From assembly GCA_015680905.1 (NCBI GenBank), contig CM027377.1, positions 24,824,501 through 24,888,500 on the forward strand: a stretch of DNA of 64,000 bases, written 5' to 3'. Below, piece by piece: positions 20,105-33,290 of this stretch (within the stretch, counting starts at the first letter, position 1; each line of letters begins with the position of its first letter). The stretch is from Coptis chinensis (Eukaryota > Streptophyta > Magnoliopsida > Ranunculales > Ranunculaceae). The notes under the pieces are model-generated. The model was given only the letters and a program-made list of their open reading frames with translations, did not search any database and was not told the origin of the DNA. Both the position numbers and the translations under genes were made by a program.

Positions 20105-23100
20105 TCACAGCTTTGACGGGGATGTGTACCACCCCCATGGTTCATCAGAGATGTACTGTGTAACTTGCTTCACGGTCAAGTAGTTTTCAAGTCCCCTGCA
20201 GAAAAGGTATACAAAAGATGACATGCTATATAATCCCAAAAATAAAAAATATATATAAATAAACAACTAAAATTTCAAAGTAAAACCATTCTTACCATTG
20301 TCCTAGTTCCCGTCCAAAGCCACTACGTTTGTTGCCACCCCAAGGAGCTTGACAAAAGCAAGGTTGAGAGCAGTTCACCCACACAATCCCAGCCTGAAGG
20401 GCCTGCAGAACACAAAAGAACAAAGCTTTGTCTTGGAACTTCGTATAAAACCCTAAAAATATCAGAAGGATGAGAGTGATTCAACTCAAAATCATACCTT
20501 TGTCATTCTCTCACACCTTTCCAGATCATTGGAAATCACAGCAGCACCCAAGCCATAGCTATAATGGAATACACAGATTAACAGATTTCCCAAAGGTAAA
20601 TTTTAAGCTAAAAGGCTAGCTCACATAAGGGAAAAAAAATGAATAATTCGAAGTTGATGATAAACTCACTGAGTATCATTTGCAAGATCAATCGCTTCAT
20701 CTTCACTTCTAAACGTTTTGACACACAGTACAGGTCCGAAAACCTCCTCCCTCCAAACTTGCATAGAGGTATCTACGTCTGTGATGATGGTGGGTTCAAT
20801 GAAGAACCCTTTGTTCAAATGCTGCCATGAGTTTACAAAAATATGTTATCATCATTTACTTTGCATGAAGTAGTTCAAATGACACCCATTATATGAATTT
20901 ACCTGAGGGCGGCGCCCACCACACAGAACAGTGGCACCTTCACTTTTAGCTGTTGATATGAACTTCAATATCTTCTCATACTAAAGAAGTAAAGGAATAC
21001 ATATTAGCCAGAGCCCATCTCTTGCAATTGCATTAGATAGAACAGTTTCAGAATGGGATAACACACCTACAAATAGTCAAATTACGTGTCTAAAATTTTC
21101 TTTAAAGCAATCATGAAAAACATTCACAATTTTCAATTTTGTAAAGAAATTAAGACCTTCATATAGTTTAGAGATTAAGAGATTATCCTTCATACAGTTT
21201 TAAGATGTCAAGAATTCTAAACAGCCATATCATTTAAGAAAGTGCGTAGAGAGAGAATGCAAAAACTCATGGTGTTCTCTACTGATGAAAATTTTCAACA
21301 TTTTTCCTATTGCGAGAAAACATTCATGGTTATGCTCAAAACAAATCGAGACACATGACTGAGGGCAAAAATCAGCAAAGGAACCAAGGAATTCCATTAA
21401 TAAAGATTTTACTCAGCTCATACAAAAATCATAAAAATGCTTCGTTTTTTTTTTCTTGTCCTGTGATCTTCTTTTCAACCTATCTACCTCTACTGGACAG
21501 AATATGTAACTGTCATGAATGAAGGATAAATTCCAACTCTTCTACTATGACATCAGCCAAAAGTTGGATTGATTACAACTTCTTTGGTCAGGGTCTAGAG
21601 CTACTTATCGTTCGAAGAACAATTAACCCTCGTGAGTCGGGGCTGATGATGTTAGCCTTCAGGACAAGCGGGCGCTGACCCCTTCAGAGCTGTTCGTAAT
21701 GGCCTTCACTCTTTCAGGCCAGATGGACCAAAGAGAAAGAGAGTCCTTGTAAAGGTAGTAGAGGCTCTTGTTGATGTGGAAGGGATGGTACTACTTAAGT
21801 GACAATGATTTCATTTCACTGCATAGCACCTAGTTGCTTGCGTTGTATGCAAGATCTCTACATAGAAAGAGGTTTCACAAAACAAAACAAAACAAAGTAT
21901 TTGCCCGTAATTTTATGGACAATCAAAATGGAGAACAGAACAGGGGCAAAGTTATAGAAAAGCTGAGTAAATAAGTTCGTTATTTCTGAAAATAAAAATT
22001 TGGAATTCAGAACAATTCTCAAAGAAAATATGTCCAGCATTAGAAAATTACAATACCTGCCCTCCACTAACAACAGGGCCAAGCCTGCACCCCTCCTCCA
22101 AGGGATCTGCAATCTTGATGTTTTTGGTCCAGCTGACGAGTTTCTGTAGAAATTCATCGGCAATGCTTTCCTGATATAATACAGCAATATAAACGTAAGC
22201 TCACTAAAATTTTGTTTACAACAGAGAACACAACGAAACTATTAAAGCAGCTGTTCTGAAACATATCACACCAGCAATATTTAGCACCCACTGTCAAAGT
22301 CTTTGTGCCACATAAAGTCACAAATTCAATAATGAATGAGAAAGTGGAGTTCATGTAGGGTTACATGATATTGCATGTCCTTTAGTTTCACATTCCCTCA
22401 TTTCTTCAAGACTAGACACAACCAACTATTTCTCTTTTCTTAATGAAATGCACCAAGAAGGCCTTGACGGCGAAAGCATGTATGTATGGTAAACTGACTA
22501 ATCCTATCAAATTGTCAAAAAAATTATTTTGCGCCATGGAAAATTTGAAAATTAATCATGATTCCAATAATCACATAAAAAATAACAAATAGAAAGAAAA
22601 AGCAGAATAGCATGAATCAAGTGCTTAATTGTTGCAACAGGTTAGCACCATTTGAATAAAAAGTTTGTTATAATTCATTTAGACCAAAAATATGCATTAG
22701 AACTACACAAAACTTTAAATCTACTTCGAACGCATACATGTACAAGAAGACGAGATGTTGCACTGCAGATTTGACCATTTGTCCAAAAGCAACCAAAAAT
22801 AGTCCACTCAGCAGCTGTTAAAAACCCGAAACATCATCATTATATTACAGAATTAACAAGAAAGTTTGTTTAGTATTTACTATTTATACAAAGATGCGAT
22901 TGAGGTGACTCTGGGCCCAAAATATAGCATAATAGGAACTTAAGAAGACGGTCAGATGCCACAAATTGAATGGGGTGGGTTATAACATGCATTTGATTCC
23001 TATTGTAAATTTAAAAGCAAAATAGAAAAATACACTGCATATCTTGTGAGGCGATGCACCAATTGCTGCATATTTATCAAATAAAAAAAAAAAAAAACTT

Positions 23101-25222
23101 TAACGACAATCGGACACTAACCTTTATCAAGGTCTACATCCTCAAATACAACGATTGGACTTTTGCCACCAAGTTCCAATGAAACAGGCTGTGATCAACG
23201 AAGCAATAAGGGGTGAAGATAAAGAGGATGCAAAGTTTATGCATAAATGTCGGAGAAAAATTGCATGCTTTATCACACCTTGACCATTTGAGCTGCTGCA
23301 GCCATGATCCTGCTACCGGTTGCAGTACTTCCAGTAAAGGCAATCTGATTAAGAGCCAATGTTACTACAAGGACGAATGCTAGAAAAGAAAAAGAAAAAA
23401 CACAGAAGAAGGATACAAATCAAGAAGACAACTGGACCTTGTCCACATGAGGATGAGAAGCCAAAGGAGCACCAGCATCTGGGCCTAAACCAGTCAGAAT
23501 ATTTAGGACGCCAGGTGGAAGTCCTACTTCTCTACAAACATCTGCCAACTCCAAACAAGTCCTGAAAATGGAAATAAAAATGAACATCTATAGAGATAAT
23601 TACAGCTCCAAAGAGCACAAAAAGGGACAATGAAGGGAAGGAAAGTAAACCATACAAGGACGACAATTCAGAGGGCTTCAGTATTGCTGCACAACCAGCT
23701 GCCAAAGCTGGAGCAACTTTCCATGTAGCCATCAAAAGAGGGTAATTCCTGCAAGGAAATTAAATAAGTTAAAAAAACGGATAAACATTAAGAATATGAT
23801 TAAACTTTAAACGTAATTCTTAGTAAACATCTGTGGATGAATAAATAAATCGAAATCTAACATGGAAACTCAGTTCTGTAATGAAACAACTGTTATATGG
23901 TAAATTTTGTTTAAACCCTCAAGCTGAAGTCTTGTGATATGAAGGCAGCCATTCAAAAGTCGAACTCACTGCTCAACACGTTAAATACAGAACTTGATAT
24001 TTGGCTAATAAAAGTATTTATGAAGCCACTTCACCATACAGATAGTTCTGATATATAACAGCACAAATCACATTAGTCTACAAAGATATGTATTTCTTCC
24101 CTCAGCAACTACATGTAACCCAACAACCATGAGAACCAAAGATCAAACGAAAATACAGTCTTTTCTAGTAGATATGCAATAAGTTTCTTCAAATAGATTA
24201 CAAGAAATTGAAAGTTTTAACCATAAAAATTGAAAGTTTGAACCATAACCTTTCGTTTATAGCTGACCTAGAATCCTTATAATGTATTATTCTGCACCAG
24301 AGTGTTTCATACAAACATCTAGTCTTCAAAGGTGAGAAATGGTTCATACTTTTAGCACTGGAATCATATATGATATATATAAGAACCAAACATCACAGTT
24401 TACATGTGTAGACTTATAAAGTCACAAAGTCGTACAACGGGACAAGATCACACACCGTCCAACAATTGTAAACATTATTATAATGGAAGTCACAAACGAT
24501 GTTCTCTCTATGTAGTAATTAGATAAACATGTAAATCAATAATGAAAATAAAATTAAAAAAAAAAAAAAAAATGAATACCAAGGAGTAATGAGGCCAACA
24601 ACACCAATAGGTTCTGTAAGAACATGACTCTTGAATGTCTCCATAGGAAGAGTGATAGGAGCCTTTTGCTTTGCATCTAGTCCTTCAGCAAGTTCCGCAT
24701 AATACTCAAAACATCCCGCCACATCATCCTACAAAAAAAAAAAGGATCGGATCAGACACATCATATATGTGCATTACATTCAAACAAAGCTATAGTTTTA
24801 AGTAACACATACAATATCCCATGATGCTTCATCTAGTGGCTTCCCTGAATCTATTGACTCCAACTTAGCCAACTCAACTTTTCTTTCTGTCACCTACATA
24901 AACCCAACAAAAAATTTAGAATTCAAAACAAAATAATAATCATCAACAATTAAATTAAACATACCTTAGCAGCTATAGCGCGTAAATACTTAGCGCGATG
25001 GGCCCCAGATGCTGAAGCCCAATCACGGCCACGATTCTTAGCAAGTGCTGCACGTGCAGCAGTGACAGCTATCTCTACATCTTCTGCAGTTGCTGCTGGT
25101 ATATCACCAATGATTTGTTCAGTAGCGGGATTGATGACGGGGATACGGTTTTTTTTTATGGGCTCAGTCCATTGACCGTTTATGAAAAGTTGACGAGAGG
25201 GGATTGGGATCGAAGCAGCCAT
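20105..25222 (-). CDS. ALDH10 (AMADH/BADH): Aminoaldehyde / betaine aldehyde dehydrogenase, ALDH10 family, peroxisomal
   Basis: Fourteen exons on the minus strand: 25222-24965, 24893-24813, 24728-24580, 23748-23656, 23561-23438, 23344-23279, 23188-23122, 22814-22738, 22170-22057, 20980-20903, 20821-20670, 20558-20498, 20402-20296, 20195-20105. All introns are GT-AG and the phases agree, giving 505 residues, the usual family length. The start [18 protein letters not shown] and the run [20 protein letters not shown] are ALDH10-specific. Catalytic residues: N164 in ITPWN, E262 in [10 protein letters not shown]296 in TNGQICSAT. The enzyme oxidises aminoaldehydes such as 3-aminopropanal and 4-aminobutanal (and in some plants betaine aldehyde) with NAD+. 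Residue 446 is Ile (GIVWVN), which in characterised ALDH10 enzymes goes with poor betaine aldehyde use. The protein ends SPSKL, a peroxisomal PTS1 signal. No disruption was seen; introns 3, 8 and 10 are the longest. Confidence 0.95.
21540..21840. other. GC-richer island inside dehydrogenase intron 10
   Basis: Within the 1,076-base intron (20981-22056) the segment near 21590-21790 is clearly more GC-rich than its surroundings (GAGTCGGGGCTGATGATG, GGACAAGCGGGCGCTGACCC). No terminal repeats, no tRNA boxes and no convincing reading frame were found. It looks inserted, possibly organelle-derived or an old repeat, but no source can be named. Confidence 0.4.
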
Positions 25223-25758
25223 GATGATTTGGTGATCCAAGTTTTTTTTCTTGTTGGAGTATAAATAGACAAGTACGGAGATGATCAAGTACAAGTGTGA
25301 GTGTACAAGTCAAAGAGTTTGGGGCTTTGTGTTCATGGGGAACTATTATATTATACTTTGCTATTATTTCGGGAATGGGATAAGAGTGATTGATTCGGAA
25401 ATGCCGTAAATATCTGACACACGTGATTCCGTGTTGGATCGTTTTTGGTACAAAAGGTATTGGGTACTCAGACGTATTACGGGAAATACACGAATCGGAC
25501 CTCAAATAATTAGCGACCATACCTGTTTGAGGGCGTTCAAAATATTGACCCACGTTGTATTCCAAAACAGGACGTCAGACCCACTTACTGAATAATACTA
25601 TTTTACCTTTTTAAAATACATATAATTATTTTGTTACCCTTTTGTACTTAATTAAGCTCCCCTAAAATCTCTTTTTCAAAACCAATTTTTGTTTCTCTCG
25701 TCCTTTCCTTCTCTCTGTCATATCTCTTTCTCTTTTCTTCCATTATCGAAATTGTTTC
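25223..25758. other. Upstream region of the dehydrogenase gene
   Basis: It contains the leader and promoter of the minus-strand gene. A TATA-like run (TATAATATA on the minus strand, 25347-25355) lies about 125 bases before the ATG and is a plausible core promoter. The Tat-type retrotransposon begins 536 bases upstream of the start codon. No other gene was seen. Confidence 0.5.
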
Positions 25759-26316
25759 TGTAAAGGAGTGATATTCTCATTCAGGAATATCAAGCACGTA
25801 CTCAGCATGGTGGAAATACCACACCGACCTATGACTTACTTCTCTGACTTGCATCACTAGCTCGCATACACGAGCTATGAGATCGCTCTATAACAGATCG
25901 TATCACTACGCAGATCGTTTCAAATCATGACTCAGCCTATCTTCTAGAAATAATCATGACTAAAGCTGCACTTACACAAATCACTGCCGCAAGCTACTAA
26001 CCACTGCCGCAAACTATTAACCACTGCTACTAATCCCCATCATTACAACATGCCTACTAACATAGTTCTCATATACCTTCACAATCTCCACCCTACATTT
26101 GTGTTGATCTTTATACGTGTTGGGTTAAGATTCACTTTCACCACCTATAAATACCTCCCATATGAACTATGTCAGACCTGATTCTTCTCTCCCCTCAGAA
26201 TCAAGAGTAAGATACGTAGGTAGTTCGCTCGTAGAACGAACTCGGTCTTTCCAATAATCAATCCCTTTTCCCCTCATTACCTTGTATGTAAAGGAATACT
26301 AAAACGCTCATTTACA
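25759..26316 (+). repeat. 5' LTR of Tat fossil no. 2
   Basis: It runs from TGTAAAGGAGTGATATTC to ACGCTCATTTACA, 558 bp, TG...CA. It contains CCTATAAATACC, a TATA box of the expected LTR promoter type. It pairs with 53039-53592. Confidence 0.9.
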
Positions 26317-26401
26317 TTGACACCGTCTGTGGTCTTGATTTCTTGAGAAACCACTTAACAACTCCCAAAACCAAAAAGACAATTTTTCAAGCCCACGAAG
26401 C

Positions 26402-27278
26402 ATGACAAGTCTTGAAGCTCAAATCCAGAGTCTAGCAGGTCAATTAGGTACAATGAACGAACAAATCACACTGCTCAGGCAGGAGAACGTCACACTACGC
26501 GTGTAAGTGGACACGCAAAATCCACCAAGTGCCTTAGTAAAGGACGGTATCAACGAGGTTAATCAACAGATTAACAAATTGTCACAACGGATCGAACAAA
26601 GTGCAGTTAAGAAAGACGCTACCCAGATCGTCCAGAAAATGCTGAAAATATACCGAGCGTCTCCATTCACTGCTGAAGTACTGAGTAGAGCTTTTCCTCC
26701 AAATTTTGTCCAACCACAGTTTCTGATGTATGATGGCAGCACGTGTCCCAGTCAGCACATTGCTCGCTATATTCAAAGCCTTGCACTCTATAGTGCACCA
26801 GAGTTCGATCATATTCACTGTCGATTGTTCCCCTCCACTCTCAAAGACGGCGCGCTCGATTGGTTCTTTTCACTCGAGCCAGACTCAATAAAGACCTTCG
26901 AGCAACTCACCGACCTGTTTGCTAGTCAGTACGTCCATAACATACGTAAAAAAGCTGATCTTGATTCGCTCTTCCAGCTGTCATTTGGTGAAGATGAAAC
27001 CATTCGCCAATTCCTTTGGACGGTTCAAAGCCGAACTGTTATGCATGGAGAGTGGTCTTAAAGAGTCCTTTGCCACACTGGCATTCTCCAACGCCTGTCG
27101 AGTGCACAACACAGACCTCTCCAGGTCGCTGATGAAAGAACGTCCAGAAGCGCTGTCCGAGCTATACGCTCGAGTTGACAAGTACATTAAGTTGCAAGAA
27201 GCCCTGAAACGCCACGGCCTAACAGAGGAACAGGAAGTAGCAACGATCTCCGATGACGCCCCACCTACCAAAAAGTAG
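26402..27278 (+). mobile_element. gag region of Tat fossil no. 2
   Basis: It begins shortly after the primer site with a coiled-coil start (the run MTSLEAQIQSLAGQLGTMNE at 26402). It goes on to a retrotransposon gag domain with ALYSAPEFDHIHCRLFPSTL, DGALDWFFSLEPDSIKTFEQ and LTDLFASQYV. Degraded. Confidence 0.85.
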
Positions 27279-27840
27279 TCTAGGCCGCAAGAACAAAAGT
27301 CGGGGAACAGAACAAATAACAGCCGGGAGTTCGCTGTCCTCACGCGATCTCCCAGTTACATACTGGACAAGATCAAGCGAGCTGATTACTACCGACCTTA
27401 TGTACGGCAACCAGCAGATCGACCTGACAAGCCTTACTACACTTTCCACTGAGCAAAATGTCACGAGACCGATGTGTGCTGGGGGCTCAAGCATTACCTT
27501 CAGGACCACATCGAAGCAGGACACATCAAGCAGTACACCAACATCGTCGATGGCGATCTGCGCCATAAACTTATGGCTCTTAGGGTGCGTAGTAGAACTC
27601 CACCCCGCTTTGATCGCCACAATGCTCAAGCTCGCTCCCGTAGCAGAGGACATCCCAGAGACCGTTCTTGCCATGAGCGACGTCAACATTCGTCAGATTG
27701 CGACAATGACAAAATCATTCATATGATCACATTTTCAGATGATTTAGTAACATCGTCAAGAGAGAAAAGAAGGCGCATAGGCGCTTTTCAAGAAATTTAC
27801 TATTTTTCTTCCCAGGCAGCACCTACCCCACGCAGTTCTG

Positions 27841-28210
27841 GCCGCAATTCAGGTGATATCACTTTAACGGAGGCCGACCTCAACAAAGTGTGCCTCCCGC
27901 ACAATGACACACTAGTAGTCCATGTCAAAATCAGTGACTAGACGGTCAAGCGTGTTCTGATATATCCTGGTAGTTCATGTGACATTTTGTTTTACCATAC
28001 CATTCAAGAAATGAACTTGCCCAAGTCGGTCTTCATAGACCCAATCGCTCCTCTCTACGGGTTCAACGGGCTAGTGCCGACCCAATTGGTGACATCATAC
28101 TCCCAGTCTCTGTGGGATCTAGAGAGGACAAAGTCAGCTTCAATACGAGTTTCAGCATCCTAGACATCAAGTCGTCCTACAACGCCATCCTAGGACGACG
28201 ATGGATTCAT
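27841..28210 (+). mobile_element. Protease region of Tat fossil no. 2
   Basis: The stretch after a basic linker contains LPHNDTLVVHVKISD and later the YNAILGR(R)W signature, as in Tat proteases. The position between gag and reverse transcriptase is as expected. Degraded. Confidence 0.7.
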
Positions 28211-28799
28211 CAAATGTAAGCCATACCATCAACATTGCATCAAGTTCTCCGCTTTCCAGGCCCTAGGGGCATGATGGAGCTTCGAAGCAATCAGCTTAAG
28301 GCTTATCATTGTAACCAAATCTTCTCAGCGAACAAGACCGCTGACTCACATATCAGCACAAGGAACGAGCCCACCAGCTACACAATGGCCAAAGATTTGG
28401 TCACTGAGGTCAAGGCCAAAGGACCAAAACAGAGCGCTGGGGGCACCAGCAAAAAGGTCGTCTATTCGTCTATACATACCCTAAAGGTCACTAAAGCAGT
28501 TATTGATCCACCAATTAGGACCCCAGAGGTCGCTCCAGCAGTTGTTGCTCCACCTGTTAAGGCCCCAGAGATCGCCCCACCATGTCTTATACAACTAATA
28601 CAGCTTTAGAAGATTACTCCAGCCTCTGTTGTCATGACCACAGAGGTCACACCAGACCTTGTTGTCGTAACCACAGAAGACGCTCCAGTTCCTGCGGCTA
28701 CTCCCATTATTCATCAGACCGACAAAGCATCTACAGAACACAATCCCTCAGAGGACGCTCAACCACCATAAGCCACTGTATAAGCTGAAGAAAGGCAGA

Positions 28800-30506
28800 G
28801 AGTGAATTTAGGAACCGAAGACGATCCTAAATTCGTCTATGTAGGGGCTAACCTTGATCCTGCACTCAAGGCCCAACTTGTAAACTTTTTATCCATGAAT
28901 AAAGATGTTTTTGCTTTGTCGTATATTGATGTATCGGGTATAGATCCTAATCTTGCATGTCATAGACTAAATATCAACCCTAATGCTCGACCAGTTCGAC
29001 AGCGACCTAGCTAGGAGACTATCACTGTAGTTTCAAAAAGCAATCAACGATGAGGTCGACAAACTCAAACAAGTAAGTTTCATCCGAAAGGTTGATTACC
29101 CAGAGTAGATCGCTAACATAGTAGCAGTTCCAAAGAAGAATGACACAGTTTGCCTTTGTGTTAACTTCACCAATGTCAACCAAGAAACACCTAAATACAA
29201 CTTTCCTTGACCTAGAATCGACCAACTTATAGACCAGACCTGTGGCCACGAGCTCCTATCATTCATGGATGTATATGGTGGATACAACCAAATACCACTC
29301 GCTGAAGAAGATCAAGAGAAGACGTCTTTCATTATAGAGCAGGGAATTTATTGCTACAACATCCTCCCATTCGGTCTCAAGAATGCTGGAGCGACTTATC
29401 AATGGCTGGTCACTGACATGTTCTAGGACATGTTAGGGGATACCATGGAAGTCTATATTGACGACATGGTCGTCAAGAGCAAAAATGCAGGCAACCACCT
29501 CACTCACCTTGAACAAGCGTTCTCCAGGTTACGCCGAACTCGAATGAAGCTGAATCCAGAAAAGTGCCTTTTTGGAGCGTCTTCAGGGAAGTTTCTGGGG
29601 TACCAGGTATCACAGCGCGGGATCGAGGCTAACCCAAACCAAATCCGAGCATTCTTAGACATGCCTGATCCATAGACAAAGAAGCAAATACAAAAGCTGT
29701 TAGGAATGGTCGCAGCACTCAACCGATTCATATCAAGGGCGTCAGACAAGTGCCAACCGTTCCTACAACTTCTTAAAAAAGGCGAACAGTTCTCCTGGAA
29801 CGACCAGTGCCACCAAGCGTTCTCCACCCTCAAAGAATATTTGACAACACCTCCCGTCTTAGCCAAGCCAACAGATGGGGAAACGCTGGGGCTTTACCTA
29901 TCAATATCAAACTTTGCTATCAGTTTAGTTCTCTTCAAAGAGGACAACAACTCAGAGAAGCCGATCTACTTTATAAGTAAGATGCTAACTCTAGCTGAAA
30001 ATAATTATTCCTACATTGAAAGAGAAGTACTCGCATTGTTATATTCGGCAAGGAAGTTCAGACCTTACTTTTAAGCACATCTAATCAAAGTACTCACCGA
30101 CCTCCCACTAAAGAAAATCCTTCATAAGGAAAACAAGACAACTCGCATGGTAGTATGGGCTGAAGAACTAGGGGAACACCACATCGAATTTGTCTCATGC
30201 ACTTCTCAGAAAGGGCAGGTCGTTGCAGATTTCCTAGCCGACTTCCCTATGGACGACCTAAATTGGGAACCAGAAATAGATATCCTATCCACAAAGAAAA
30301 ATGCCAAAACCATCTGGTCTCTCTATGTGGATGGATCTAGCAACCCCGAAGGAAGTGGAATCGGAGTTGTCTTAGTGTTACCAGATGGAGCAATGATGGA
30401 GAAATCAATTTGCATCGACTTCGCGACATCCAACAATGAGACAGAGTATGAGGCACTAATCATGGGGCTTCGAATGGCGTTACAGCTCGGTGTACAGGAG
30501 CTTTAA
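28800..30506 (+). mobile_element. Reverse transcriptase and RNase H region of Tat fossil no. 2
   Basis: The reverse-transcriptase core is at about 28800-29675 (MEVYIDDMVVKSKNAGNHL is the active-site neighbourhood). The first RNase H is at 29706-30074 (ISRASDKCQPFLQLL, ENNYSYIEREVLALLYSARK). The archaeal-type second RNase H is at 30300-30506 (WSLYVDGSSNPEGSGIGVVL, ATSNNETEYEALIMGLRMAL). The second domain places it in the Tat lineage. Degraded. Confidence 0.88.
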
Positions 30507-30813
30507 GTCTTTAGTGACTCGCATCTGGTTGTTTGCCAGGTTGCTAAAGAGTACACTACCCACGAAGGTAACCTTTCTAAATACCTTCAAGTTGTTTATC
30601 AGTTACTTTCTTCTTTCAAGAAAGCCACAATACATCATTTTTTAGTGATGAAAATCATCACGCAGACAGTTTAGCTTACTTGGCTACTCAAACACCGAAC
30701 TGTGCCCCTAGGCAATTACTCATTGAAGTAGTTGACCGACCTGCTTACCAAGTGGAACACGTCCTAGAGGTCAGCGACCTGTGCCCACTCTCTGAATATC
30801 AGATGAGTCAAAC

Positions 30814-32030
30814 ATGGATGCAGCCCATCATAGAGTACATCCAACACGGTACACTCCCAGAAGAGCATGTCAAGGCCAAACAAATTCCATATCAGGCAGA
30901 CAGGCACACCGTTATTGTTTGGTCAATAACAAGTTATTCCAAAAATCAACTGGAGGACCTCACTTGAGGTGCATAAGCCCAGAACAAGGTCAATTAATTT
31001 TTACTAAAATCCATAAAGGAGAGTGCAGGAACCATGCTGGAGGTCGCTCTTTGGCCCACAAAGCGATCTCCCAAGGATACTTTTGGCCTCGAATGCATAT
31101 CAATGCCAAAACATATGTCTTCAAGTGCATCAAATGACAAACCTTTGGCCACAACATCATCCAACCAGCTCGCGAGTTGATCAACATTGTGAGCCCTTGG
31201 CCCTTCCACATGTGGGGGCATGGACATCATGGGACCTTTCATCCCACAAAAAAGTACCGATTTTCGCTTCGTCTTAGCTGCAATTGATTACTTCACTAAG
31301 TGGGTTGAAGCAATTCCTTTAGCTCATGTCAAGGAATCACACATCAGAAACTTCATATGGACTCACATCATTACCAGATTTGGATTACCACACACATTGG
31401 TGATGGACAATGGTTCCTAATTCAAGGGGAAAACAGTCAAGGAGTTTCTGGCTAAGTGGAAAATCGTTCATACGTTCTCCACTCTTCAGTACGCTCAAAT
31501 CAATGGCCAAGCAGAGGCCAACAACAAAGTAATCTTAGAAAATTTGAAGAAAAAGATTGAGAAGAACAAGAGCCAATGGCCAAATCAGTTAGAGAACATT
31601 ATGTAGGCTCATCGCACCACAGCTCGCTCCAGCACAGGTGAGTCACCATTCTCCTTATGCTATGGCACAGAAGTCGTTATTCCCACCGAACTGACAGTCA
31701 CTACAACTTGATCAGAACTCGTCGAGTCTGGACACAATGACTCCATCCTAGCTCGAGAGGTCGACTTGCTGAAAGAGCGTCGCGACCTAGCAGCCATCAG
31801 AGTGGCATCTTAACAACAAACTCTGAAGAACTCCTACAACAGACGAGTACATCCTCGATCTTTTCAACCTGGTGATCTAGTTATGAAAAAGACTCAAGAT
31901 GACTCCAAGCTATCACCAGCATGGGAAGGACCGTACATAGTGGAACGAGTTGTTGGCAATGGAGCGTACTAGATCAAGACCCAAGAAGGGAAACCATTGC
32001 CATGCCCTTGGAACACTTATCTGTTAAAAA
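30814..32030 (+). mobile_element. Integrase region of Tat fossil no. 2
   Basis: It contains the MDIMGPFIPQKSTDFRFVLA, AIDYFTKWVEAIPLAHVKES and ITRFGLPHTLVMDNGS stretches of the integrase core. Near 31840-32000 comes a C-terminal part of the PGDLV...WEGPY type. Degraded. Confidence 0.85.
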
Positions 32031-32211
32031 AAATTTATCAATAAAAATACATTATTTGTACAGTCCAAGTTTTTATTTATTGTAAATTCAGGTTTAATTT
32101 ACTTATGGGTGTATTACAAACTACTATGTTCTATCTCATCAACAAAACACCGAGCTTACACTGAAAGCACCACCATTATATGCGCACTTCCAGCAATCTC
32201 TTGAGTTTCAA

Positions 32212-32653
32212 CGCTCTCAGTGAGTAGTACGCTTTCATAAGCTAAACACGCGCTCCGCGAGTAGCACGCTCTCTTGAGCTTATATGCTCCATAGCCTCTC
32301 CAATTCTCACTAATTGAGGACCTATACTTCTAGGATCAACCCAGTGAGAACGCTCTTAGTGAGCAATACACTTTCATAAGCTAAACACGCTCTCCGTGAG
32401 CAGCACGCTCTCTTGAGCCTATAGACTCCATAGCCTCTCCAATTCTCACTAGTTGAGGACCTATACTTCTAAGATCAACTCAATGAGAACGCTCTCAGTG
32501 AGCAGTACGCTTTCATAAGTTAAACACGCTCTCCTCGAGCAGCACGCTCTATTGAGCTCACAGGCTTCGTCGCCTCTCCAATTCTCATTAGTTGACTACT
32601 TTTAACTTTAGGATCAGCTTAAAGAGAACGCTCTAAGCGAGCCCTATGCCATA
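32212..32653 (+). repeat. 139-bp tandem repeat after integrase of Tat fossil no. 2
   Basis: Units begin CGCTCT(C/T)AGTGAGYARTAC at 32212, 32351 and 32490, with a fourth start (CGCTCTAAGCGAGC) at 32629, so the period is exactly 139 bp each time. Each unit carries CACGCTCTC, AGCACGCTCT and CCTCTCCAATTCTCA. The fourth unit is cut by the solo LTR insertion at 32654; related sequence resumes at 47956. Tandem repeats in this part of Tat/Ogre elements are a known source of plant satellites. Confidence 0.9.
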
Positions 32654-33101
32654 TGTCACACCCCGAATTTCGACAGAATTCGAAAAAAACAATATTTGTT
32701 CCCGACTCTTCGATCTCCGAGGTGTGACGCACTCTCAACTTCCAAAAACCCATAAACAGTTTAAATATGCGGATAATTAAAAACCAATAAAAATTTTAAC
32801 TTAAACAAAAGTCCTCTTCATTACAAAAATTTACAAATGAAAATGCAAATAACCTTATCTCAACTGAAAATCTATGTCACCTCAAAGGAAAACAAAGCCT
32901 ATCTTGAAATGCGACGCTAACGCAAACCACAAGCAGCAACCAATCTTCTTCAATACTAAACCTGTCAAGACTTATCAACTATGTTCATTTAATGAATACA
33001 CCCGATAAGCAAACATGCAAATCGGGTCAGTATTATAAAAATGCTGGTGTGAGTAGCTCCAAAATACAACATATATTTATACATATATATACGCAATCCA
33101 T

Positions 33102-33290
33102 AAGGCAGTTAGTTCCTCCACCGAGGCGCCTTAACTTCTAACAACTAATACAACATCCTTAAGTACAATAATTAAGGCAGGTAGTTCCTCCATTGAGGCG
33201 CCTTAACATCCCACAACCACACAACAAACTATACTCATAATAAATAAGGCATGTAGTTCCTCTATCGAGGCGCCTTAGGTTCGAACTAAA
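33102..33290. repeat. 72-bp tandem repeat inside the solo LTR
   Basis: AAGGCAG(T/G)TAGTTCCTCC followed by GAGGCGCCTT recurs at 33102, 33174 and 33245 (period 72 and 71). Each unit has AAGGC and GCCTT as a short hairpin-forming pair. Confidence 0.85.

Noticed and set aside
25260-25267. TATAAATA as the dehydrogenase TATA box
   Set aside because: It is only about 38 bases from the start codon, too close for a usual leader; the minus-strand TATAATATA at 25347-25355 is a better candidate.
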